Part shown: one piece after another, positions 54,022-63,345 of the stretch
How positions within the stretch are numbered: position 1 is the first letter of the stretch
How the letters are laid out: the number at the start of each line of letters is the position of its first letter
Source: an uncultured Anaerofilum sp.
GTDB taxonomy: Bacteria; Bacillota; Clostridia; Oscillospirales; Ruminococcaceae
Assembly: GCA_944385945.1 (NCBI GenBank)
Contig: CALWZD010000123.1
Coordinates: forward strand, 1-64,000
Length of the DNA stretch: 64,000 nt
Direction: 5' to 3'
Program-made: the position numbers and the translations under genes
Notes under the pieces: model-generated
Database searches by the model: none
Seen by the model: only the letters and a program-made list of their open reading frames with translations
Told to the model about the DNA's origin: nothing

Positions 54022-56136
54022 TCAAGCCTCGATCTCAAACGTTTTGCATTGCTGTCCCGTAAGCTGCTGTGTGCGCTGGTCGGGCTGACCAAAACCAACG
54101 AACAGGCTGGCACCACTGCCCTCAAAGCAACGCTCGCCCTCTTGGTCAATTACGCCAAATGCTGTATGATCGACCACAAGTTCTACCTGCTTTTTCTCTC
54201 CTGCTGCAAGTTTTACACGGGCGAATGCTGCCAATTTAGGATTGGGAACTTCGTTTTCGGTTCCTTTTACCCGCACATATACCTGCACTACCTGTTCCCC
54301 TGCACGGTCGCTGCGGTTTTCCACTTGTGCCGTGATGTGCATTCCCTGCTTTGCAGCGGTGGCATAGTCGACCGACTCCGCCTGTGCATCGGTCAACTGA
54401 ATATCGGCATAGCTCAAGCCATATCCAAAGGGATACAACGGCTCTCGCTCAATAAAGCGATAGGTGCGCCCTTGCATTCTGTAATCGGTGAAGTCGGGCA
54501 TCTCCTCCAAGTCACGATAAACCGTGATGGGCAATTTTCCGCTGGGCGAATCCTTGCCGAACAGAATTTCCGCCACTGCTTTTCCGCCGTATGCACCCGG
54601 ATACCATACCTGCAAAACTGCATTTGCATGGGCATCTGCGAAATTCAAGTCCATCGCACTGCCTGCCATCATGCAGACGATAAAAGGCGTACCTGTTTCC
54701 GCTACTGCTTCCAACAATTCTTGCTGTGCAGCGGGAAGCTGTAAGCCCTCTTTGTCGCCCGATGCAGCCGAGTTGCCGGCATCGCCCTGTTCGCCCTCGA
54801 GGGTTTCGTCCAGACCCAAGCACAAAATCACTACATCCGAATGCTTTGCAACGATTTTTGCTTCGGCGATGCGGTCGCTTGGTTTTGCCAGCGATTCCTC
54901 CCGATTTTTAAATAGGTGCGAACCTTGTGCATACAATACACGGAAGTCGTCACCTGCCAAATCCTGAATCCCTTCCAGTACCGTAATATAGCGTGAAGCA
55001 GTACCGTGATAGTTGCCAATAAGTGCAGCACGGCTGTTTGCGTTGGGGCCTATCACGCCCACTGTTTTCAGCTTTTTGGACTGCAAAGGCAAAACGCCAT
55101 CGTTTTTCAGCAATACAACGCTTTCTTTCGCAGCTTTCTCTGCCAGTTGCAGGTGTCGTTTGCACTCCACGACATCGTAAGGGATGTCGTCCATTTCGGT
55201 CTTGTCGAACATTCCCAGCAAAAAGCGAGTGGTAAACAAACGGATCGCCGAACGCTTGATATGCTCTAATGGCAAGATGCCCTCGTCATAAGCGTCCAAT
55301 ATCCGCTGATACGTACAGCCACAGTTTACATCGCAGCCTTTTTCCAGTGCCAGCTTTACGCTTTCCTCCGGGCGTGCGGTGACATGGTGATTTTCGTGGA
55401 AATCCCGTACTGCCCAGCAGTCCGAAACGAAGTGTCCCTCAAATCCCCATTTTCCACGCAGCACTTCCTCCATCAAATAGGAATGCGCACAGCATGGCTC
55501 GGTGTTGGTGCGGTTATAAGCCCCCATCACCGCCTCTACTTTGCTTTCTACGACACAAGCTTCAAAAGCGGGCAGATAGGTTTCCCACATTTCTTTTTTG
55601 CTTGCTTTTGCGTCGAAATGATGACGCAACCCCTCGGGACCGGAATGCACCGCAAAGTGTTTTGCACAGGCTGCCACACGCAGATATTCGCCCTCACCTT
55701 GCATTCCTCGAATAAAATTCACACCCAATCGACCGGTGAGATAGGGGTCTTCGCCATAGGTTTCGTGTCCACGTCCCCAGCGGGGGTCACGGAAAATATT
55801 GACATTCGGCGACCAATAGGTAAGCCCCTTGTAAATATCACGGTCGCCCTCTTTTACAAATTCGTTGTATTTTGCACGTGCCTCGAGTGAAATGGCGTCA
55901 CCGATTTCGTAGAGCAGTTGGGTATCGAAAGTAGCTCCCAGACCGATCGCCTGCGGAAAAACGGTCGCAGTTCCGCTTCGTGCCACACCATGCAGCGCCT
56001 CGTTCCACCAGTTGTATTCGGGAATGCCCAGCCGCTCGATGGCAGGCGCATCGAACCGCAGCTGCGATGCCATTTCCTCCACTGTCATCTGTTCCACCAG
56101 TTCCTTTGCACGCTGCTGTGCTTGTTCTCTGTTCAT
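54022..56136 (-). CDS. GH3 beta-glycosidase, beta-xylosidase type
   Basis: A 704-residue GH3 enzyme without signal peptide. The N-terminal barrel starts with YNWWNEALHGVAR and ATVFPQAIGLGATFD, motifs typical of the beta-xylosidase/alpha-arabinofuranosidase group of GH3. KHFAVHSGPEGLRH is the conserved KH motif, and the nucleophile Asp lies in HFVSDCWAVRD (about residue 238). The alpha/beta sandwich (LLKNDGVLPL, VILCLGLDETLEGEQ) and a fibronectin III-like end (from about residue 600) complete the fold. ATG 56136 follows AAAGGGAGTAGGAG. It likely releases xylose or arabinose from hemicellulose or pectin oligomers; beta-glucosidase is less likely. Confidence 0.92.
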   Translation of the reverse strand: MNREQAQQRAKELVEQMTVEEMASQLRFDAPAIERLGIPEYNWWNEALHGVARSGTATVFPQAIGLGATFDTQLLYEIGDAISLEARAKYNEFVKEGDRDIYKGLTYWSPNVNIFRDPRWGRGHETYGEDPYLTGRLGVNFIRGMQGEGEYLRVAACAKHFAVHSGPEGLRHHFDAKASKKEMWETYLPAFEACVVESKVEAVMGAYNRTNTEPCCAHSYLMEEVLRGKWGFEGHFVSDCWAVRDFHENHHVTARPEESVKLALEKGCDVNCGCTYQRILDAYDEGILPLEHIKRSAIRLFTTRFLLGMFDKTEMDDIPYDVVECKRHLQLAEKAAKESVVLLKNDGVLPLQSKKLKTVGVIGPNANSRAALIGNYHGTASRYITVLEGIQDLAGDDFRVLYAQGSHLFKNREESLAKPSDRIAEAKIVAKHSDVVILCLGLDETLEGEQGDAGNSAASGDKEGLQLPAAQQELLEAVAETGTPFIVCMMAGSAMDLNFADAHANAVLQVWYPGAYGGKAVAEILFGKDSPSGKLPITVYRDLEEMPDFTDYRMQGRTYRFIEREPLYPFGYGLSYADIQLTDAQAESVDYATAAKQGMHITAQVENRSDRAGEQVVQVYVRVKGTENEVPNPKLAAFARVKLAAGEKKQVELVVDHTAFGVIDQEGERCFEGSGASLFVGFGQPDQRTQQLTGQQCKTFEIEA

Positions 56137-56481
56137 TGCTCCTACTCCCTTTCTGTTTGTCGGTCATTGCGCACCCGTTCCGGATGCTTTTCGGCTTTGA
56201 GTATATCATGTTTGCAGCACAAGAAATAGCCGTTTCCGTTTGGAAAACTGGACAAATGTTCATTGAATAGGCAGAAATTTTTCTTGCATCCAACAGCATT
56301 TTTTCGCAAATTTTCAGATGCCACCTTTCAAAAAAATATATCGAAAAAAATGCAATATTCCTTACAAAAGAAAGCAAAAAAGTCGCTAGTGTGCAACTTT
56401 TGCCAAGTGTATAATACAGGCAAATCTCGTTGTGCCGCAAGCGCATCTTTTCCCATTCGTTTTTTTTTTTGTGTTTCTCTT
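56137..56481. promoter_or_regulatory. Divergent intergenic region, GH3 and PL22
   Basis: This 345-bp stretch holds no convincing gene. A TATAAT on the plus strand (56410-56415) is the best -10 for PL22 but lacks a clear -35 box. A minus-strand TATACT at 56200-56205 could serve GH3. An uninterrupted run of eleven T (56460-56470) lies 12 bp before the chosen PL22 start, where a ribosome site would be expected. Confidence 0.5.
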
Positions 56482-57624
56482 ATGGGCATCGGAAAACAGT
56501 ATCAACTTTCGTTCGAAACCGTCATCTGCCCCAAAACCAGGGTCGCTTACGAACGTTTGACACCTTTGGACGTTCTATCACACCACCCCTATTTTTACAA
56601 CAACATTTTTACCCGTGACGACCAAAAGATGATCTTCACCTCTATGCTGGACGGAAAACGGAAAAATTTTTATCTGCTGGATATGCAAACGCAAGTCGCC
56701 ACCCAACTGACCGACGATGATGTTTCGGAATTTGGGGGAGCCATCGCAGCACAGGACGAATACGTATATGTCACCCTCAACAATCAGCTTACCCGCATCC
56801 ACCTGAAAACACTGGAACGGGAGGTCATCTATACCCCTCCACAGGGTTACACTACCTACGATACCCCCGGTATCTCTGCCGACGGCAAATGGATTATCAC
56901 AATGGATTGGCTGCAAAAAGAGGAAGAAACACCGGGGCTGAGCGGTTGGGAATCCTTTTTGGAAAAAAGCAAGCGTGGCATCACCAGTAAACTGACCCTT
57001 GTGGATGTAGAGCATAAAACGGCACGTGTCTTGTTGGATAGCACCAACTATCCCTATCCCAATGTAAAAAATAAACAATGGCTTGGACATCCGCAATTTT
57101 GCACCGCAGACGAACAGTTGATCTCCTACTGTCACGAAGGGCTTGGCGGTACGGTGGACGCTCGCATTTGGTTCATCGACCGAAACACGAACAAAATCAC
57201 CTGTCCCCGCCCGCACGACTTCCCCACCCAGATCATTTCGCATGAATTTTGGTTCAAACGTTCCAAAACGATGGGCTATGTGAAGATCGAAGATGAACGG
57301 TCGCCATTCAGTGCGATCGAATTGCTGGATGCCGAAACTTCTACCCATCGTGAGCTCATTCAGCTTCCCCGCTCCTCGCATTTTATCTCCAGCCACGACG
57401 ACCGCTTTATTATCGCCGACGGCGATTTTTATCCCGACAAACTCTATCTCTATCTTGTCGATGTGCAAGAGAAAACCTACCGACCGCTGGTATACCATGG
57501 GTCGATCAGTTATGGGCGAGCCGCAGAAGTCCATGCGCATCCGCTGTTCGACAATTCCGATCAGCATATCATTTTTACCAGCGACTGGCAAGGTCAATCG
57601 GCGATATACCGTTTGAAATTGTGA
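56482..57624 (+). CDS. Oligogalacturonate lyase, PL22
   Basis: A 380-residue seven-bladed beta-propeller enzyme that splits unsaturated or saturated digalacturonate inside the cell into monomeric 5-keto-4-deoxyuronate units. Recognisable stretches include RLTPLDVLSHHPYFYNNIF near the N-terminus, LGHPQFCTADEQLISYCHEG with the conserved His, and IISHEFWF, matching the oligogalacturonate lyase family (usual length near 385). I chose ATG 56482 from family length, although no ribosome site precedes it; the longer reading frame upstream looks non-coding. It is followed after 28 bp by a GH105 gene. Confidence 0.85.
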   Translation: MGIGKQYQLSFETVICPKTRVAYERLTPLDVLSHHPYFYNNIFTRDDQKMIFTSMLDGKRKNFYLLDMQTQVATQLTDDDVSEFGGAIAAQDEYVYVTLNNQLTRIHLKTLEREVIYTPPQGYTTYDTPGISADGKWIITMDWLQKEEETPGLSGWESFLEKSKRGITSKLTLVDVEHKTARVLLDSTNYPYPNVKNKQWLGHPQFCTADEQLISYCHEGLGGTVDARIWFIDRNTNKITCPRPHDFPTQIISHEFWFKRSKTMGYVKIEDERSPFSAIELLDAETSTHRELIQLPRSSHFISSHDDRFIIADGDFYPDKLYLYLVDVQEKTYRPLVYHGSISYGRAAEVHAHPLFDNSDQHIIFTSDWQGQSAIYRLKL

Positions 57625-57652
57625 CGATACTTACCAAAAGCAGGTGTGTACC

Positions 57653-58753
57653 GTGAATGATAACCGCATCGAACAAACATTAGAATGCCTTACCGCATCT
57701 TTTGAAAAATTTTTGAATGTGACCGACGAGGAATACCTAAACAGCTTAGCTGGCTGGGACGGACAGAATGTACAGGAGATCTTGCGTTACAAAAACTGGG
57801 ACTGGTTCCAAGGGGTAGGCGTGTACGGATTTTGGAAATACTACTGCTATACAAAGGATGTTTCTCTGCTAAACATTTTGCAGGAATATTTTCAAAGGTC
57901 GATCGAAGGTGGACTTCCACGAAAAAACATCAATTCGGTATGCCCCCTTTTGACCTTGTGCTACTTATACGAAGTGCAGCCGAACGAAAAATACCTGTCG
58001 GTCATCCAAGAATGGGCAAGCTGGGTCGCAGAAGAACTTCCCCGCACAGAGGAAAACGGCTTTCAGCATATTACCAGCGAAAGCAGGAACGACCAACAAC
58101 TTTGGGCTGATACGGTATTTATGACCGTGTTGTTTTTGGCAAAAACGGGATCGCTGCTGCATCGCACAGAACACATCGAACAGGCAAAATACCAAATGCT
58201 GCTGCATATCAAATATCTGACCGATCGCAAAACGGGGCTTTGGTTCCACGGTTGGACGTTCGATGAAAAAAATAATTTTGCAGATGCACTTTGGGCAAGA
58301 GGAAACTGTTGGATCACCTTAGCGATCCCCGAATTGATAGAGATGCTGCCACCGGAATATACACAGGACGCTGCCTGCATGATGCTGCGTCACTCTTATT
58401 CGAAGCAGGTGTATGCGCTCAAACAACTGCAATGCGAGAACGGTATGTGGCATACGCTTTTAGATGACCCCACCAGTTATTGCGAAACGAGCGGTTCTGC
58501 CGGAATCGCTGCGGGAATTTTTAAAGGTGTCGCACAAGGACTGTTGGACAGCGAATTTTTGTCGGTGGCACAAAAAACAGCCTCTGCTGTGCTGCAAGAG
58601 GTCGACTTTGACGGCACAGTACACCACGTTTCGATCGGTACACCGATGGGAAAACAAAAAGAATTTTATAAGACCATCGCTTTTGGCTCGATGGCATACG
58701 GACAAGCCCTCAGCATTTTATGCTTGGTCGAAGCACTGAAAGCAACCCACTAA
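57653..58753 (+). CDS. GH105 unsaturated uronyl hydrolase (second copy)
   Basis: A 366-residue (alpha/alpha)6-barrel protein clearly related to the one at 48880. Shared landmarks are WDWFQGVGVYGFWKYY, catalytic Asp in LWADTVFMTVLFL, WFHGWTFDEKNNF and WARGNCWITL. The start GTG 57653 lies 6 bp after AGGTG. It is co-transcribed with the oligogalacturonate lyase gene, so this copy is more likely tuned to homogalacturonan products, while the copy next to the isomerase may act on rhamnogalacturonan. That split is inference. No signal peptide is present. Confidence 0.9.
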   Translation: MNDNRIEQTLECLTASFEKFLNVTDEEYLNSLAGWDGQNVQEILRYKNWDWFQGVGVYGFWKYYCYTKDVSLLNILQEYFQRSIEGGLPRKNINSVCPLLTLCYLYEVQPNEKYLSVIQEWASWVAEELPRTEENGFQHITSESRNDQQLWADTVFMTVLFLAKTGSLLHRTEHIEQAKYQMLLHIKYLTDRKTGLWFHGWTFDEKNNFADALWARGNCWITLAIPELIEMLPPEYTQDAACMMLRHSYSKQVYALKQLQCENGMWHTLLDDPTSYCETSGSAGIAAGIFKGVAQGLLDSEFLSVAQKTASAVLQEVDFDGTVHHVSIGTPMGKQKEFYKTIAFGSMAYGQALSILCLVEALKATH

Positions 58754-58774
58754 AATCGCTTTGCGAACAAAAGC

Positions 58775-58822
58775 AATGCCCCCCGATGTAGTTGAGATTG
58801 AAACTACATCGGGGGGCATTCA
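58775..58822. terminator. Terminator between GH105 and GH38 genes
   Basis: A 19-bp stem: AATGCCCCCC plus GATGTAGTT pairs with AACTACATC plus GGGGGGCATT. T-rich sequence follows on the minus strand (TTGCTTTTG); the plus-strand side is weaker. Confidence 0.8.
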
Positions 58823-58877
58823 TCGTATATGGTCTTCCGCCTTTGTTGGGCGATTCCGTTTTAGCGTTCGGACAGGT

Positions 58878-61800
58878 TTACTTTTTTAACAAAAATGTTT
58901 TGATCTCGTATGGGGCAAATACACAGGAGATGTTTCCATCCTGCACAGGCAACTGTTTCTCGACACGCTCTAACAAGTCGCACTCAAACGCTTGACATTC
59001 GCCCAAATCGTACTCCCAATCCAGAGTGGTTTGACATCCGTAACATTCATACATACGAACGACCACCCCTTCGCCGCTTTCTGCTTTTTTGATGGTTTCG
59101 CAGATGATATTGTCTGCCGAAAGTTTCAGCGAGGGCAAGCAATCCTCATTGCCGACATTTTGGGCAAAGAAAGTGATGGGCTTACAGTTCAAGCGGTAAG
59201 CTTGCTGCACCACGCCACCTGTACGGAAGTCTTCTTTATGGGGGTAGAGGCTGTAAGTAAAGGCATGATGCCCAATGTCGCAATTTTCGTTGGGATAGAT
59301 GCCCGATTTGAGCAAAGTAAGCGAAATAGTGGCTCCCTCTGCGCTATACCCATACTTGCTGTCATTCAGCAGGGCTGCACCATAACCATTTTCGGAACAA
59401 TCGACCCATTTGTGTGCGCACATCTCAAATTGTGCCTGTTCACGGCTGGTCTTTTTATGCGTTTGACGCTCGACATTTCCGAACTGAATGTCAGCGGAAA
59501 TTTTACGGCTGAACAGTTGGAACGGAAATTCCGCTTTGAGCAAATGCTGGTGTTCCTGCCAATCAATTTTTGTTTCGAAGTCGATCCTTCTGCTGTGAAG
59601 ATAGAAAATAATATTCTGCTCGATGGTGGAAGAACGATATTTCGTTCGAACCCGAATCACTTTCCGGTATTCCCCATCTTCCACAAGCTGTGCATTGCAT
59701 ACCGGCGTGGTAGCAAAACTTTTCAGGCTGTAAGAAGCATCAATGTTCCAACTGTCGTATTCATTGGGGCGATCATCGAACACCTTAAAGCAGTTTCCGG
59801 GTGCTCGTTCAGCAAACAGATCACGGTTCTGTTCTTTGTCGTACAGACGCAAGATACCGCCTGTCGAGGAAACAGTCGCCGAATAAAACTCTGTTTCGAC
59901 ACAAATCTTCTCCTGCTCGGCAAGTACCGTACCAGCACCGCTGCTTTGGTCGGTGTTGGACGCAAGCAAAAGCTTGCGAGCTGCCTTTGCCGGCACCTGT
60001 TGTACACGATAAAGCTTGGTTCCGTAAGCAGTATCCTGCAAAAATTCTGCACCGGATGCTACCGTTTTCTTTCCATCCAGCTCAATGACCAGATCCGATC
60101 CAAAGCTGAGGGGATTCCACACGATAGCTGCATCTGCCTGTGTTTGGTCACAGGGCTTTACCGACAGATTCGACGAGAGCGCACCGAACGAACGGTCTAT
60201 CAGCTCGGTGCAGATACGTTCGATTTTTTGGTAGTCCTCGGCTGCTTGTGTATACACTTCCTCGATCGAACTTCCCGGCAAAATATCGTGGAACTGATTC
60301 AGCAGCAAAAGTTTCCACGCTGCGTCCAGTTCTTTGTGAGGATATACCATTTCGGCAGTTTCCGATGCGAGCGTGGCAAGTGTTTCGGTGTTCTGAAGTA
60401 AAAATTCGCACTGTCTGTTTTTCTGTTTCACCGCTCCCATAGAGGTATATGTGCCACGATGGAACTCTAAGTATAATTCACCGTACCACGATGGAACCTG
60501 CTTGTTTTGCAGCTCCTGTTCCAAATCTTCGAAAAATTTTCGAACGGTCGAAAAACGTACTCTGGGAAGATTCAAAATCCCGTTTTGCAGCCGCTTTCCC
60601 TGCTCGATCATCTCCCGTGTCGTACCACCGCCACCATCGCCGTAACCGTAGCAGGTAAGCACTTTTTTGCTGATGTCCTTGTTCTGGTACCGCTGCCAGC
60701 TACCCATCACCTGTGAAGCGTTTTCCAATCCGTTATATGTGGTATTGAAATTTCGCTTGACCGAAAGTTCCGGATACGGGACATAGTTGGTGGTGGTGAT
60801 AAAATGCGAAAGGACACGTGAACCGTCGATCCCCTCCCAATACACCGTATCGTACGGAAATTTGTTGGTATCGTTCCAACTGATTTTGGTGGTCATAAAA
60901 TATTTTACGCCGCTCTTTTTCATGATTTGGGGCAAAGCCGCACTGTATCCGAAAACATCCGGCAGCCACAAGACCAGATTCTCGTCGCAGCCAAATTCTT
61001 GCTTAAAAAAGCGTTTTCCATGCAGAATATGCCGCACCAAGCTTTCGCCGGAACTCAGGTTGCAGTCTGCCCCCAGCCACATTGCGCCCTCCGTTTCCCA
61101 GCGACCTTCTTTAACACGCTCTTTGATCTGCTTATACAGGGCGGGACGGTCTTCTTTAACGAACTGATACAGCTGTGGCTGGCTGGACATAAATACATAC
61201 TCGGGGTATTCTTTCATCAACGACAGAACTGTTTGAAAACTGCGGGCTGCTTTTTCTCGAGTCTGACGCAAGGGCCACTTCCAAGCCACGTCGATATGGG
61301 TATGTCCGATGCTGTACACTTCGCAGACGCTTTCACTGCGATGTTCTTCCAATGTCTTTCGCAGCCATGCACCTGCATCGCAGATGCTTTGTTCTACTTC
61401 TTGCTGTCCATTGCGCAGATCCATCATCAGTGCGGCTTTGGTCAGAATATCATACAGCAATATTTTTCGCTCGTCATCTTCCCTCAGCAAAGCCGCCACT
61501 TCAAACGCAACCTTGAAGTCGTAATATACTGCCTCGATCAAAGGGTTTACTGCGTGTAGAGTAAGATGGAAAAAATTTGTTTTTTGCGAATAATTGCTGT
61601 ATGCATAAAAGCGAACGTTGTACTGCTTGCCCGCTTGCGCCACCTGCTCCAAAAGCAGTTCATGGTGATTCATATCCATGGTGCCGGTCAAAACGCCGTT
61701 CAAATAGACGAACACCTGTGGATTGTCGGCATTCCAAACGTTGGTTGCGCCTGTATTCAAACGCAGCATCAATTTTTTCCGGCTGCCTGTGCGGGGGTCG

Positions 61801-62020
61801 TGACCATTGTGTCGAAGCAAAAATGCAGATCTTTTCCGCCCCACGTTTGGTCACGTTCAAACGATTCCCACTCTTTGCTGCTTTGGTCTGGGCTTGGGTC
61901 TTTTCCGTAGTCGTAAGGTGTCCAGCGGACTTCTCCCGTAAGCTCCATTTGTTCAGATCTCAAATCCGAAAGTGCTGAGAGTGCCGTTTTTAGATATTGT
62001 TCTGTCTGTGTCCGATTCAT
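58878..62020 (-). pseudogene. Alpha-mannosidase, GH38 (frameshifted near the N-terminus)
   Basis: About 1047 residues once repaired, the usual size for bacterial GH38. ATG 62020 (MNRTQTEQYLK) follows AAAGGAAAGGGG. After an N-terminal domain, the zinc motif GHTHIDVAW is near residue 241, the nucleophile Asp in LWLPDVFGYS near 353, and NQFHDILPGSS contains the conserved His-Asp. C-terminal beta domains follow. The frame breaks at the C5 run (61793-61797 on the plus strand as G5). Adding one C joins DTMVTTP to RTGSRKKLMLRL. It trims alpha-linked mannose from N-glycan or mannan fragments in the cytoplasm. An AraC gene lies upstream. Confidence 0.88.
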
Positions 62021-62041
62021 AACCTGCCCCTTTCCTTTTCG

Positions 62042-62072
62042 ATTTAATTTTACACCGAAACAATTTAATTTT
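62042..62072 (-). promoter_or_regulatory. Direct repeats upstream of GH38 (AraC-type site candidate)
   Basis: ATTTAATTTT occurs twice (62042-62051 and 62063-62072) with a 21-bp period, two helical turns, 22 bp before the GH38 start. Such spacing is typical for AraC-family binding. The neighbouring regulator at 62234 is the obvious candidate. Confidence 0.45.
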
Positions 62073-62233
62073 GATTGCCGTATCAGCAACAAAATTTACC
62101 TTTTAAAATTTTTATCATGTTTCACAGTGACAAAATAGTTCCGATTTTGCTTGGTTCGCAGGTTTTTATTGCACATTTTGCGCTGGAAAACTGTGCAGAA
62201 AAAATTCTGACGACTTACATAGAATCGCCTTTA

Positions 62234-63166
62234 TCAACGATCAAAACTCCCAAATACCAACGGATAATTTACCGGTCTTGCCTGTGCTTTGTAATCGGAG
62301 GGAGAGATCCCGCAAAACTTTCGAAACACTCGATTAAACTGGGAAAAGCTGGAAAATCCAGTGTGTTCGCAAATATCCGAAATTTTCATGTCGGAATTTA
62401 ACAGCAGATACTGCACGTTTTTGATTCGTGTCATCTGGATATATTGCACAACGGTATAACCGGTGACCTCTCTGAATTGATGCGACAGATAGTATGGACT
62501 GATGAAAAAATTCTCCGCTAAGGAATTCAGCGAAATATCCTCGCTGTAATGCGAGTGAATGTAGTTTGTTATGGTGTATATTTTTTCCTGCACACTGCTC
62601 GTTACATTTTCGGTGTAGCAATTTTCGCTGCGCAAACGGTACAGCATCACCAAGAACTCGGTGAACTTTTGATGCACTGCCAGCCGACACAATGATTGGT
62701 CTTCCTGTTTTAAAATCAGTACGATCTCGTTCAGGATATGGTACAGTTCGCTCTGTATTTTCTGCTCGAACCGAAACACAGGGCACGGATTTCGAAACAC
62801 CGACAACAGTGTTTCAAAATCTTTGGCATATGGATAGCTTTCGTCGGGAGGGATAAGTCCAATAACGATACGATCGCATGGAAATTCTTCCAGATATTCT
62901 GTTTGATGCAATATCGACGGGGCGATCAGCACCATATCGTTTGCCATCAATTCGTACCGCTTGCCCTCTACAAAATGATACGCTTTTTGCGAAAGAGGGA
63001 TCATGATTTCGTAGTAAGAGTGAAAATGCGGGAATTTCATATTGACGGCATGGGTTCGATAACTGTAGTCGAAATTGTAGCAGCATCCATGAAACCTCGA
63101 ATCGGGATTGACCGTGGCAGAGAATCCTTTCTCGTAAAGAAGTGGAGAATTATAATAGTATTTCAT
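62234..63166 (-). CDS. AraC-family regulator
   Basis: A 310-residue regulator. A cupin-like N-terminal domain has HFHSYYEIMIPL and the usual ANDMVLIAPSILHQT loop. The C-terminal pair of helix-turn-helix motifs reads LNSLAENFFISPYYLSHQF and ISDICEHTGFSSFSQFNRVF. ATG 63166 (MKYYYNSPLL) follows GGAGGTG; a second in-frame ATG lies 15 bp earlier. It lies upstream of the GH38 gene on the same strand and is divergent from an MFS gene, so both may be controlled by it. The ligand is unknown, perhaps a mannoside. Confidence 0.9.
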   Translation of the reverse strand: MKYYYNSPLLYEKGFSATVNPDSRFHGCCYNFDYSYRTHAVNMKFPHFHSYYEIMIPLSQKAYHFVEGKRYELMANDMVLIAPSILHQTEYLEEFPCDRIVIGLIPPDESYPYAKDFETLLSVFRNPCPVFRFEQKIQSELYHILNEIVLILKQEDQSLCRLAVHQKFTEFLVMLYRLRSENCYTENVTSSVQEKIYTITNYIHSHYSEDISLNSLAENFFISPYYLSHQFREVTGYTVVQYIQMTRIKNVQYLLLNSDMKISDICEHTGFSSFSQFNRVFRKFCGISPSDYKAQARPVNYPLVFGSFDR

Positions 63167-63345
63167 ACAAGGCACCTCCATACCGCTAAGTAAAGCATAA
63201 AAAGACAAAAAGTGCAACATTCAATTCAAAAATACGCAAAAAAGATTGTAGTTACTGCTAAAAAAACCGAGTATACTTGTCTGTAATGCCTTGTACAGCA
63301 AAAACAGACGCTTGGGGATATTTTCACAAAATGAGGTGCGTAACA

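Noticed and set aside
670..61800. Programmed ribosomal frameshifting as the cause of the broken frames.
   Set aside because: The sites share no slippery heptamer or downstream structure and occur in families not known for recoding; single-base deletion explains each one.
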